From the NCBI GenBank assembly GCA_018623655.1, contig JAAZVG010000067.1, positions 1-7,738 of the forward strand: a stretch of 7,738 nt of DNA, given 5' to 3'. Position numbers and translations under genes: made by a program. Positions 1 through 7,214 of this stretch are shown one piece after another. Under the pieces are notes generated by a model. That model was given only the letters and a program-made list of their open reading frames with translations, had not been told where the DNA came from and did not search any database. Source of the stretch: Flavobacteriaceae bacterium (GTDB lineage Bacteria; Bacteroidota; Bacteroidia; Flavobacteriales; Flavobacteriaceae). The first letter of the stretch is position 1; the number at the start of each line of letters is the position of its first letter.

Positions 1-1
1 A

Positions 2-502
2 AACACCCTAGGAATTACGTTAAGTGATGAAGACTTGAAAAAGGTAACTGCCCAAGTAATTGCACTAGGAGACATAAAACAGAAGGTAACCTTAGACGAC
101 CTACCATATATTATCTCAGATGTCTTGGGAGAATCAAGCTACGAGCAACACGTGAAGGTAATCTCTTACGTACTCACACATTCTAAAGGTCTGAAGCCTT
201 CGACTACGGTAAGCCTTCAAATCGGTGATGAAGTTCAGGAAGAGATCGCCTCAGGCGATGGTCAATACGATGCCTTCATCAATGCGGTTCGCAAAATCTA
301 TAAGAAGAAACAGTTAGAGCTTCCTAGACTTGTAGATTATTTGGTAATGATACCTCCAGGAAGTAACTCTGATGCTCTTTGTGAAACTACGATTACCTGG
401 AAGAACAATGACCGTGAATTTACTACCAGAGGGCTAGATGTAGATCAGACGGTATCGGCCATTAAGGCTACCGAAAAAATGTTAAATCAAATTACAACCT
501 AA
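2..502 (+). CDS. leuA: 2-isopropylmalate synthase, C-terminal part (5' end outside window)
   Basis: LeuA condenses 2-ketoisovalerate with acetyl-CoA in the first committed step of leucine synthesis, in the cytoplasm. Only the last 166 codons are visible; the frame is open to the left edge (reading NTLGITLSDEDL), so the TTG at 35 is an internal leucine codon, not a start. The visible part corresponds to the linker and the C-terminal leucine-binding regulatory domain (LeuA_dimer). Its late signature GSNSDALCETTITW, followed by TRGLDVDQTVSAIKATEKMLN, is typical of that domain. The catalytic TIM barrel lies outside the window. The stop codon TAA (500-502) shares its last base with the leuB ATG, so the two are probably translationally coupled. 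Citramalate synthase and homocitrate synthase are related families, but the leuB neighbour favours LeuA. Presence of the regulatory domain implies leucine feedback inhibition (inference from the family). Confidence 0.9.
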   Translation, partial: NTLGITLSDEDLKKVTAQVIALGDIKQKVTLDDLPYIISDVLGESSYEQHVKVISYVLTHSKGLKPSTTVSLQIGDEVQEEIASGDGQYDAFINAVRKIYKKKQLELPRLVDYLVMIPPGSNSDALCETTITWKNNDREFTTRGLDVDQTVSAIKATEKMLNQITT

Positions 503-1569
503 TGAACTATACTATTGCACTGCTTGCTGGCGACGGAATTGGACCAGAAGTAACCGCCGAAGCTGTAAAAGTGAGCAACGCGATTGCTAAAAAATTCGAC
601 CACGAACTGAATTGGAAATCCGCTCTTACGGGGGCTGCTGCTATTGATGCAGTGGGCGATCCTTATCCGCCAGAAACTCACGAAGTTTGTGCAAGCGCTG
701 ATGCCGTATTATTCGGAGCAATTGGTCTCCCTAGATTTGACAATGATCCTTCAGCAAAGGTGCGTCCTGAGCAAGGATTACTTCGTATGAGAAAGCAACT
801 GGGGCTGTTTGCAAATGTGCGTCCAACCTTTGTTTTCCCATCACTGATCGACAAGTCTCCTCTTAAAAGAGATCGTATCGAAGGAACCGATCTCGTTTTC
901 GTTCGTGAACTTACCGGCGGAATTTACTTTGGAGAGCGCGGAAGACAAGACGAAGGTGAAACGGCTTACGACACTTGTACTTATACTCGCGAAGAAATCA
1001 AGAGATTAGCTCGCAAAGGTTTTGAACTAGCGAGATCAAGACGCAAGGCTCTTTGCCTAGTAGACAAAGCGAACGTATTAGAAACCTCTAGACTTTGGAG
1101 AGAGACTCTTCAAGGAATGGAAGCAGAATACCCAGACGTGAAGGTAACCTACGAACTAGTAGACGCCGTTGCCATGCGACTTATTCAATGGCCTAGTGCA
1201 TACGATGTTCTGATCACCGAAAACTTATTCGGAGATATCCTTACCGATGAAGCTTCTGTAATTTCTGGGTCAATGGGACTCATGCCTTCAGCATCTATCG
1301 GTTCAGAAGTAGCGCTTTACGAGCCCATTCACGGTTCATTCCCTCAGGCGACTGGCAAGAATATCGCTAACCCATTAGCAACCGTTCTATCAGCCGCTAT
1401 GATGTTCGAAATGTCATTCCATTTAAAAGAAGAGGCCGAACTCATTCGCTCCGTAGTCAATCAGTCTTTAGCTGACGGTGTAGTTACTGAAGACCTTGCT
1501 GACGGCGCAAAAGCTTACAAGACTTCAGAGGTGGGAGATTATCTGGTCTCGCTGATTGAAAAAGCATAA
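502..1569 (+). CDS. leuB: 3-isopropylmalate dehydrogenase
   Basis: LeuB oxidatively decarboxylates 3-isopropylmalate to 2-ketoisocaproate, the third step of the leucine branch. The protein has 355 residues, normal for the family, and starts with MNYTIALLAGDGIGPEV, the usual N-terminal beta strand and glycine turn. By motif alignment to the Thermus enzyme, the substrate arginines are R97, R107 and R135, the catalytic pair is Y142 and K189, and the metal aspartates are D221, D245 and D249; all are present. The cofactor loop reads EPIHGSFPQATGKNIANP (274-291). Here Q282 stands where the Thermus enzyme has the aspartate that holds the NAD ribose. The ATG overlaps the leuA stop by one base (TAATG), and no Shine-Dalgarno sequence is needed or seen. 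The gene is the last of its operon and is followed 11 bases later by a terminator hairpin. Confidence 0.97.
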   Translation: MNYTIALLAGDGIGPEVTAEAVKVSNAIAKKFDHELNWKSALTGAAAIDAVGDPYPPETHEVCASADAVLFGAIGLPRFDNDPSAKVRPEQGLLRMRKQLGLFANVRPTFVFPSLIDKSPLKRDRIEGTDLVFVRELTGGIYFGERGRQDEGETAYDTCTYTREEIKRLARKGFELARSRRKALCLVDKANVLETSRLWRETLQGMEAEYPDVKVTYELVDAVAMRLIQWPSAYDVLITENLFGDILTDEASVISGSMGLMPSASIGSEVALYEPIHGSFPQATGKNIANPLATVLSAAMMFEMSFHLKEEAELIRSVVNQSLADGVVTEDLADGAKAYKTSEVGDYLVSLIEKA

Positions 1570-1580
1570 GTAATGAAAAC

Positions 1581-1608
1581 AAAAAGGGCGCCGATGGCGC
1601 CCTTTTTT
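1581..1608. terminator. Bidirectional intrinsic terminator shared by leuB and ilvC
   Basis: The perfect stem GGGCGCC (1586-1592) / GGCGCCC (1596-1602) has the three-base loop GAT. It is flanked by AAAAA (1581-1585) on the left and TTTTTT (1603-1608) on the right, so the pairing can extend to 12 bp. On either strand the RNA would be a GC-rich hairpin followed by a run of U. It lies 11 bases after the leuB stop and 19 bases after the ilvC stop on the opposite strand. It therefore fits a single element ending both converging transcripts. Confidence 0.93.
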
Positions 1609-1627
1609 ATGGATCAAATTGAAGCGA

Positions 1628-3094
1628 TTATACAATTTTCTTCATAGCTGTCATTGCTGTTCTAAGCGTGGTTCCGATCGCCTCAATAGGATGATTGCGA
1701 AGGGCAGCATTCACTTCAATAAGTTTCTTGTTGTCTACTCCAGTTGAAGCAACACCTTTACCAATGACATCGGTATCGACGGTCTTCATAAAATCAGTAA
1801 GTAGTGGCTTACAAGCATGATCGAATAAGTAACATCCGTACTCTGCCGTATCTGAGATCACTCGGTTCATTTCGTAAAGCTTCTTACGAGCGATGGTGTT
1901 AGCGATAAGCGGTGTTTCGTGAAGTGACTCATAGTAAGCCGACTCCGATTTGATACCAGCATCTACCATGGTTTCGTAGGCCAATTCAACACCAGCACGA
2001 ACGAAAGCAACCATTAGAACTCCGTGGTCAAAATACTCTTGCTCGTCGATAGCTCCTGAAGTAGCTTCAGTTTTCTCAAAATTCGTTTCTGCAGTAGCTG
2101 CTCTCCAAGTAAGAAGGTTTTTATCATCATTCGCCCAGTCTTCCATCATTGTTGAAGAGAAGTGACCTGACATGATATCGTCCATGTGTTTTTGAAATAA
2201 GGGAGCCATAATGGTTTTTAGCTCTTCAGACATTTCGAAAGCTTTGATCTTGGCACTGTTAGAAAGTCGATCCATCATATGGGTAATACCACCGTGCTTC
2301 AAGGCCTCGGTAATGGTTTCCCATCCGTACTGAATCAATTTCGCAGCATACGCTGGCTCAATTCCGTTCTCAACCATCTTGTCGAAAGAAAGAATAGACC
2401 CCGTTTGAAGCACTCCACAAAGAATGGTTTGCTCTCCCATTAAATCTGATTTCACCTCAGCAACAAAGCTAGACTCAAGTACACCGGCACGGTGTCCCCC
2501 TGTAGCTACTGCATAAGCCTTCGCTTGGGCTAAACCTTTTCCTTCGGGGTCATTCTCTGGGTGAACCGCGATAAGGGTAGGTACACCGAAACCACGCTTA
2601 TACTCTTCACGAACCTCTGAACCTGGACTCTTTGGAGCAACCATGATTACCGTAAGATCTTCTCTGACCTGTGTACCTTCTTCAACTATATTGAATCCGT
2701 GAGAATACGTCAGTGTGGCTCCTTGTTTCATGTGTGGCATAACCGCCTCAACAACTGCAGTGTGCTGTTTATCTGGAGTAAGGTTGATTACTACATCCGC
2801 AGACGGAATTAGTTCTTCATAAGTACCTACTTTGAAGTTATTCGAAGTCGCATTCACATAAGAAGCACGCTTCTGATCGATCGCCGATTGACGAAGCGCA
2901 TAAGAAATGTCTAGTCCTGAATCGCGCATGTTTAAGCCCTGATTTAAGCCCTGAGCACCGCATCCTACGATCACGATTTTCTTGCCCTCTAAAGCAGATA
3001 CGCCATCTGCAAATTCATTTGAAGACATGAAACGACATTTTCCTAGTTGAAGTAATTGCTCTCTAAGTGAAAGCGTGTTGAAGTAATTAGCCAT
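1628..3094 (-). CDS. ilvC: Ketol-acid reductoisomerase, class II (long form)
   Basis: IlvC uses NADPH and Mg2+ to isomerise and reduce acetolactate or acetohydroxybutyrate to the 2,3-dihydroxy acids of the valine and isoleucine pathways. At 488 residues it is the long class II form with a duplicated C-terminal knotted domain, and it follows E. coli IlvC (about 491 residues) almost position for position, starting MANYFNTLSLREQL. The Rossmann motif is VGCGAQGLNQG (43-53). Phosphate-binding R68, R76 and S78 are present, which indicates NADPH preference; residue 69 is Q where E. coli has K. Active-site H132, K155, E213, D217, E221, E389, E393 and S414 are all conserved. The start lies two bases after the ilvN stop (TAA-TT-ATG), with no obvious ribosome binding site. 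It is the last gene of the ilvDBNC operon and ends just before the shared terminator. Confidence 0.97.
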   Translation of the reverse strand: MANYFNTLSLREQLLQLGKCRFMSSNEFADGVSALEGKKIVIVGCGAQGLNQGLNMRDSGLDISYALRQSAIDQKRASYVNATSNNFKVGTYEELIPSADVVINLTPDKQHTAVVEAVMPHMKQGATLTYSHGFNIVEEGTQVREDLTVIMVAPKSPGSEVREEYKRGFGVPTLIAVHPENDPEGKGLAQAKAYAVATGGHRAGVLESSFVAEVKSDLMGEQTILCGVLQTGSILSFDKMVENGIEPAYAAKLIQYGWETITEALKHGGITHMMDRLSNSAKIKAFEMSEELKTIMAPLFQKHMDDIMSGHFSSTMMEDWANDDKNLLTWRAATAETNFEKTEATSGAIDEQEYFDHGVLMVAFVRAGVELAYETMVDAGIKSESAYYESLHETPLIANTIARKKLYEMNRVISDTAEYGCYLFDHACKPLLTDFMKTVDTDVIGKGVASTGVDNKKLIEVNAALRNHPIEAIGTTLRTAMTAMKKIV

Positions 3095-3096
3095 AA

Positions 3097-3627
3097 TTAT
3101 TGGTTATTTTCTGTAAAGGAATTTAAAATTTTTGAAATGCCCATTGGGGCTTTGGTTACTGAAAGACGGCCTGAGCGAACAAATTGTAATAATCCGAAAG
3201 GAGCCAGTTGCTCTCTTAATTGTTCAGTCTCGTGCCTAAACCCAGTTTTTTCGATAACGAAAAACTCAGGAGAAACCGTTACAATATTAGCATGACTCTG
3301 CTTTATAAAGTTTTGAATCTGACGTTCCTCGAAAAGGAAGTTCGTCTTTACCTTATAGAGGGCAGTCTCTTGAAAGATGGTCTCCTCATCAGTATGATAA
3401 AAAGCCTTAATAACGTCGACTTGCTTTTCAATCTGCTGTACAAGTTTCTTCACTTTAGTCTCAGTCACATTCACCACAATCACGAATCTAAACACATCGG
3501 TGATCTCAGAAGGTGAGGTCGTTAGACTCTCGATATTAATATGTCTCTTCAAAAATATCGCTGAAATACGGTTTAGTAAGCCAACGTTATTTTCTGAATA
3601 AATAGAAATAGTAAAGGTAGTTGTCAT
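3097..3627 (-). CDS. ilvN: Acetolactate synthase small (regulatory) subunit
   Basis: This is the regulatory subunit of acetohydroxyacid synthase; it activates the IlvB catalytic subunit and confers valine feedback inhibition. The 176-residue protein starts with an ACT domain (about residues 4-77; FTISIYSENNVGLLNRISAIF then INIESLTTSPSE). A C-terminal ALS_ss_C-type domain follows (about 85-165). N13, G16 and N31 match E. coli IlvH N11, G14 and N29, positions linked to valine binding, so valine sensitivity is likely (inference). The ATG overlaps the ilvB stop by one base (TAATG), consistent with stoichiometric coupling to its partner. The symbol ilvN is used although some annotations call this single small subunit ilvH. 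An open frame on the opposite strand here has no recognisable family and is a shadow of this gene. Confidence 0.95.
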   Translation of the reverse strand: MTTTFTISIYSENNVGLLNRISAIFLKRHINIESLTTSPSEITDVFRFVIVVNVTETKVKKLVQQIEKQVDVIKAFYHTDEETIFQETALYKVKTNFLFEERQIQNFIKQSHANIVTVSPEFFVIEKTGFRHETEQLREQLAPFGLLQFVRSGRLSVTKAPMGISKILNSFTENNQ

Positions 3628-5327
3628 TACTGTAAACGAATTTCATTTAGTGAAGCACCTGTCGGTATCATCGGGAACACATTGTCCTCCTTCTCAACCA
3701 CAACCTCTAAAAAGTACGGTCCTTCGGCGTTAATCATTTCTTGAATAGCTGCAGTTAGGTCTCTACGCTCAGTTACTTTTTGTGCTGGGATATGATATCC
3801 CTTGGCTATAGTAACAAAGTCAGGGTTTGTCATCTCTGTTGAGGCATAACGACGGTCGAAGAAGAGCTGTTGCCACTGTCTAACCATTCCCAAGTATTCA
3901 TTGTTGAGTACTAGAATTTTAACCGCTACACCGGTTTGAAAGATAGTACCTAATTCTTGAATGGTCATTTGGTATCCACCGTCTCCGATCACTGCAACTA
4001 CTTGTCGATCTGGGGCTCCCATTTTGGCGCCAATCGCAGCAGGTAATGCAAATCCCATGGTACCTAAACCACCTGAGGTTACGTTACTTTTCGATCTCAC
4101 AAATTCTGCGTATCGACAGGCAATCATTTGGTGTTGACCTACGTCAGTTACAATCACAGCATCAGAACCCGCTGCCTTATTCACAGCGACGATCACCTCT
4201 CCCATGGTTAGACCTTCTTTGGTCGGCTTGGTGTCTTTTTCAATAACCACCTCGTATTCTTTGGCGTATAATTCGTCGAAGCGAGCTAACCAACTATCGA
4301 GTTTTTTAGGGGTTACAAGTTCGATAAGCGAAGCAAGGCTTTGCTTACAATCACCTAACACCGGATAATCAGCATGAACATTTTTATCAATTTCGGCCGG
4401 ATCAATCTCTAGGTGCACTACCTCAGCCTGAGCCGCATAGGCATCTAGTCGACCCGTCACACGATCATCGAATCGCATACCAACAGCGATAAGCAAATCA
4501 CATTCTTGAGTAAGAAGGTTAGGGCCATAGTTACCATGCATGCCTACCATTCCTTTATTAAGCGGATGTGAGGTCTCCAGTGCTGAGAGACCTAGAATCG
4601 TCCAAACAGCTGGAATACCTGACTTCTCGACGAAAGCCTTGAATTCAGCCTCAGCGTTTCCGAGGATTACTCCTTGCCCAAAAACAATCAGTGGTTGCTT
4701 CGCTTTATTGATGGCCTCAGCGGCGGCAGTAACTTGACTCTGATCTAAAGTTGGAACAGGCAAATAGCTTCGAATGCCCGTACACGGTTTGTATTCGAAA
4801 TCAAGCATTCCGAATTGAGCATCTTTAGTGATGTCGACTAAGACAGGCCCTGGTCGACCTGATCTTGCGATATAGAAAGCACGAGATAGGATTTCAGGAA
4901 TTTCCTCTGCTCGTGTCACCTGATAATTCCATTTGGTTACCGGAGTTGAAATCCCGATAATGTCTGTTTCTTGAAAGGCATCAGATCCTAACAAATGTGA
5001 ACCTACCTGACCGGTGATACAAACCATTGGGGTTGAATCGATTTGCGCATCAGCAATACCGGTGATTAAGTTGGTTGCTCCAGGCCCAGAAGTAGCAATC
5101 GCTACTCCAACCTTTCCTGAAGTTCGGGCGTAACCCTGAGCAGCGTGAGTAGCTCCCTGCTCATGACGGGTAAGTACATGGTTCAAATCGTTTTGAAACT
5201 TGTACAACTCATCATACACGGGCATAATCGCACCTCCTGGGTATCCGTAGATCAGATCTACACCCTCTGCGAGAAGGCAGCGAATAACCGCCTCAGCTCC
5301 ACTTATATGCATAGCTTTTTCTTTCAT
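3627..5327 (-). CDS. ilvB: Acetolactate synthase large (catalytic) subunit, anabolic type
   Basis: This is the thiamine-diphosphate enzyme that condenses two pyruvates to acetolactate, or pyruvate with 2-ketobutyrate to acetohydroxybutyrate. The 566-residue protein has the three usual domains: an N-terminal PYR domain (about 7-170) with cofactor-activating E56 in RHEQGA; a central domain (about 195-335) with the FAD-binding signature GMRFDDRVTG (283-292); and a C-terminal PP domain (about 375-550) with the Mg-TPP motif GDG (448-450) to NN (475-476). The FAD signature and W485 in VRQWQQ mark it as the biosynthetic AHAS rather than the catabolic AlsS form. The ATG directly abuts the ilvD stop (TAAATG). 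A second ATG at codon 6, just before HISGAEAVIRCLL, is an alternative start. The downstream ilvN overlap supports a joint IlvBN holoenzyme. Confidence 0.97.
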   Translation of the reverse strand: MKEKAMHISGAEAVIRCLLAEGVDLIYGYPGGAIMPVYDELYKFQNDLNHVLTRHEQGATHAAQGYARTSGKVGVAIATSGPGATNLITGIADAQIDSTPMVCITGQVGSHLLGSDAFQETDIIGISTPVTKWNYQVTRAEEIPEILSRAFYIARSGRPGPVLVDITKDAQFGMLDFEYKPCTGIRSYLPVPTLDQSQVTAAAEAINKAKQPLIVFGQGVILGNAEAEFKAFVEKSGIPAVWTILGLSALETSHPLNKGMVGMHGNYGPNLLTQECDLLIAVGMRFDDRVTGRLDAYAAQAEVVHLEIDPAEIDKNVHADYPVLGDCKQSLASLIELVTPKKLDSWLARFDELYAKEYEVVIEKDTKPTKEGLTMGEVIVAVNKAAGSDAVIVTDVGQHQMIACRYAEFVRSKSNVTSGGLGTMGFALPAAIGAKMGAPDRQVVAVIGDGGYQMTIQELGTIFQTGVAVKILVLNNEYLGMVRQWQQLFFDRRYASTEMTNPDFVTIAKGYHIPAQKVTERRDLTAAIQEMINAEGPYFLEVVVEKEDNVFPMIPTGASLNEIRLQ

Positions 5328-7007
5328 TTATAAATCGGTCACACAACCTTTAGAGGCTGTTGAGACATTTTTAATGTATTTGTATAAAACCCCACTTTGG
5401 AATTTGTAAGGAGGTTGCTTCCAATTATTAGCACGCTCAGCAAGAACCTCATCGCTCAAGTGAACATTTAATGTGTTGTCTTCTGCGTTAATTTCAATAA
5501 TATCTCCATTTTCGATAAGTGCAATTGGACCTCCTTCTTGGGCCTCTGGAACAATGTGTCCTACAACGAATCCGTGGGTACCTCCAGAAAAACGCCCGTC
5601 AGTAATTAGCGCCACCGACTTTCCGAGTCCAGCTCCCATAATTGCAGCGGTAGGCTTAAGCATTTCAGGCATTCCTGGACCACCTTTAGGGCCTTCATAA
5701 CGAATCACCACTACCTCTCCAGGTTGTACCTCGCCGTTTCGAATACCATCATTCGCTGCATACTCTCCTTCAAAAACACGCGCAGGTCCCTTGAACTGAA
5801 GGCCTTCTTTACCAGTAATTTTTGCAACACTTCCTTCAGGAGCAAGGTTACCCTTTAAAATTCGAATGTGACCCGATTCTTTGATCGGTTGATTGACCGG
5901 ATAGATCACATCTTGACCCGCCTCTAGCGAAGGAACATCTTTTAGATTTTCGGCTAAAGTCTTTCCTGTTACCGTCATACAATCGCCGTGTAACATATCA
6001 TTCTCTAACATAAACTTCAGTACTGCAGGAACACCTCCTACTCGGTGCAAGTCTTCCATCAAGTACTTACCACTGGGTTTAAGATCAGCCAAGAATGGTG
6101 TCTTATCCATCAGTGTCTGAAAATCTTCGATAGTAAAATCAATTTCTGCCGCTCTAGTAATCGCTAAAAAGTGAAGTACTGCATTGGTAGAACCTCCTAA
6201 TACAGCAATCAGTCGAACTGCATTTTCAATTGATTTACGAGTAACGATATCCTTCGGCTTCAGGTCAAGCTCAATTAGTTTTCTAATGGCCACACCTATG
6301 CGCTCGCATTCTTCTTTTTTATCGATACTAACCGCAGGGTTCGAAGAGTTGTAAGGAAGCGTCATTCCTAGTGCTTCAATAGCAGAAGCCATCGTATTGG
6401 CCGTATACATACCACCACATGCTCCAGCACCCGGACAAGCATTTTCAACCACAGCATTAAATTCAGCCTCATCAATCTTACCAGCAACTTTCTCTCCCCA
6501 AGCTTCAAAGGCAGATACTACATCCAATTTTTTACTGTTATGACATCCAGAAGCAATAGTACCTCCGTAAACCATGATACTTGGACGATTCAATCGAAGC
6601 ATCGCCATAAGTGCCCCCGGCATATTTTTATCACATCCTACTACTGGAATAACCGCATCATAAGACATTGCCTGTACAACCGTTTCAATAGAATCGGCAA
6701 TTACGTCTCTGGAAGGCAATGAGAAACGCATACCTGGAGTTCCCATTGAAATACCATCACTCACACCAATAGTGTTGAAGATTAAACCTACTAGATCGGC
6801 AGTTTGAACACCCTCTTTAATAACCACTGAGAGATCATTAAGATGCATATTACAGGGGTTGCCTTCGTAACCCGTACTAGCAACACCAACGAAGGGCTTC
6901 TTAAAATCTTCTTTGGTCAGTCCTATGGCGTGCAACATAGCTTGTGCCGCTGGTTGCGTTGGATCCTGGCTAACGGCCTGACTGTATTTATTTAAGGGGG
7001 TACTCAT
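5328..7007 (-). CDS. ilvD: Dihydroxy-acid dehydratase
   Basis: IlvD dehydrates 2,3-dihydroxyisovalerate and 2,3-dihydroxy-3-methylvalerate to the 2-keto acids, the step before transamination. The protein has 559 residues, the usual length of the IlvD/Edd family. Three cysteines that hold the iron-sulphur cluster are visible: C52 in GNPCNMHL, C125 in GCDKNMPG and C197 in PGAGACGGMYTANT. K127 is the lysine expected to be carbamylated for Mg binding. The C-terminal signature SGGTHGFVVGHIVPEA follows DGRF and includes active-site S474. The pattern resembles the [2Fe-2S] branch more than the oxygen-labile E. coli enzyme, but cluster type cannot be settled from motifs alone. The ATG at 7007 gives a standard N-terminus. 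It is the first gene of the ilvDBNC operon, and its leader contains an inverted repeat nine bases before the start. Its own promoter could not be matched to the Bacteroidota consensus. Confidence 0.97.
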   Translation of the reverse strand: MSTPLNKYSQAVSQDPTQPAAQAMLHAIGLTKEDFKKPFVGVASTGYEGNPCNMHLNDLSVVIKEGVQTADLVGLIFNTIGVSDGISMGTPGMRFSLPSRDVIADSIETVVQAMSYDAVIPVVGCDKNMPGALMAMLRLNRPSIMVYGGTIASGCHNSKKLDVVSAFEAWGEKVAGKIDEAEFNAVVENACPGAGACGGMYTANTMASAIEALGMTLPYNSSNPAVSIDKKEECERIGVAIRKLIELDLKPKDIVTRKSIENAVRLIAVLGGSTNAVLHFLAITRAAEIDFTIEDFQTLMDKTPFLADLKPSGKYLMEDLHRVGGVPAVLKFMLENDMLHGDCMTVTGKTLAENLKDVPSLEAGQDVIYPVNQPIKESGHIRILKGNLAPEGSVAKITGKEGLQFKGPARVFEGEYAANDGIRNGEVQPGEVVVIRYEGPKGGPGMPEMLKPTAAIMGAGLGKSVALITDGRFSGGTHGFVVGHIVPEAQEGGPIALIENGDIIEINAEDNTLNVHLSDEVLAERANNWKQPPYKFQSGVLYKYIKNVSTASKGCVTDL

Positions 7008-7016
7008 CTAATTTAA

Positions 7017-7071
7017 ATTTCTAGGAGGTAAAAATACCGTTCGAAAGAGGGCTAAATTACCTCTTAGAAAT
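7017..7071 (-). repeat. Inverted repeat / potential hairpin in the ilvD leader
   Basis: On the + strand the arms are ATTTCTAGGAGGTAA (7017-7031) and TTACCTCTTAGAAAT (7057-7071), which pair at 14 of 15 positions around a 25-base loop. The mismatch is A-C in the ilvD mRNA and a G-U wobble on the opposite strand. In the ilvD mRNA the stem would end nine bases before the AUG. A shorter alternative stem uses the same upstream arm: AAGAGG (7045-7050) against CCTCTT (7060-7065), read on the + strand, with a nine-base loop. The two pairings exclude each other. There is no U-run after the stem, so it is not a classical terminator. The pairing is visible in the sequence; a regulatory role is inference. 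Confidence 0.6.
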
Positions 7072-7074
7072 CAT
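7057..7074 (-). other. Possible five-codon upstream ORF (MISKR) in the ilvD leader
   Basis: On the ilvD strand, ATG-ATT-TCT-AAG-AGG-TAA begins at 7074 and ends at 7057. It coincides almost exactly with the upstream arm of the leader inverted repeat, so a ribosome on it would block that arm from pairing. It has one isoleucine codon, no valine or leucine codons and no recognisable ribosome binding site. It is far weaker than a classical branched-chain leader peptide and could easily be chance. Confidence 0.2.
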
Positions 7075-7127
7075 AATTTTATTTTCAAATCTGATAAATA
7101 TTTGTAATGTATTGATTTTTAGGTATT

Positions 7128-7149
7128 TATTGTATTTATTTATACAATA
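7128..7149. promoter_or_regulatory. Operator-like palindrome TATTGTAT-N6-ATACAATA
   Basis: Two perfect 8-bp inverted arms, TATTGTAT (7128-7135) and ATACAATA (7142-7149), are separated by TTATTT, giving a 22-bp two-fold symmetric site. The centre-to-centre spacing suits a dimeric helix-turn-helix regulator. It lies about 120 bp upstream of the ilvD start and about 35 bp upstream of the -33 box of the rightward promoter. It could therefore serve either gene. The surroundings are very AT-rich, which raises the chance of a fortuitous palindrome; no regulator is identified. Confidence 0.4.
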
Positions 7150-7183
7150 TCCAAAAAATTAAAGTGTCGCTATTTTTTCATCG

Positions 7184-7214
7184 TTGACCACCTTGAACAT
7201 CTTGTGTATCTTCG
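7184..7214 (+). promoter_or_regulatory. Bacteroidota-type promoter of the PIG-L gene
   Basis: A -33 TTG (7184-7186, in TTGACC) is followed after 20 bases by the -7 box TATCTTCG (7207-7214). This fits the Bacteroidota primary sigma factor consensus TTG-N17-23-TAnnTTTG with one mismatch. Transcription would start near 7219-7222, leaving a leader of roughly 15 bases before the ATG at 7236. Confidence 0.7.

Noticed and set aside
35..37. TTG as a start codon for a 155-residue protein
   Set aside because: The frame is open upstream to the window edge and encodes LeuA-like sequence; the TTG is an internal leucine codon of a truncated leuA.
1573..1647. Small + strand ORF (24 codons) beginning just after leuB
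   Set aside because: It runs through the terminator hairpin and into the antisense of ilvC, and has no recognisable features.
1628..3094. Horizontal transfer of ilvC from a gammaproteobacterium because it resembles E. coli IlvC
   Set aside because: Long class II reductoisomerases of this type are, to my knowledge, usual in Flavobacteriia. The gene sits in a tightly packed operon, and I noticed no difference in base composition from its neighbours.
3220..3516. 98-codon + strand open frame opposite ilvN
   Set aside because: It lies entirely antisense to a well-supported ACT-domain gene, and its translation shows no family features. The shorter antisense frames opposite leuB, ilvB and ilvD were rejected for the same reason.
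7159..7200. 13-codon minus-strand ORF (MFKVVNDEKIATL) as an ilv leader peptide
   Set aside because: It has two Val, one Ile and one Leu codon but they are scattered. It overlaps the rightward promoter, lacks a promoter of its own that I can identify, and is not next to a terminator-like structure.
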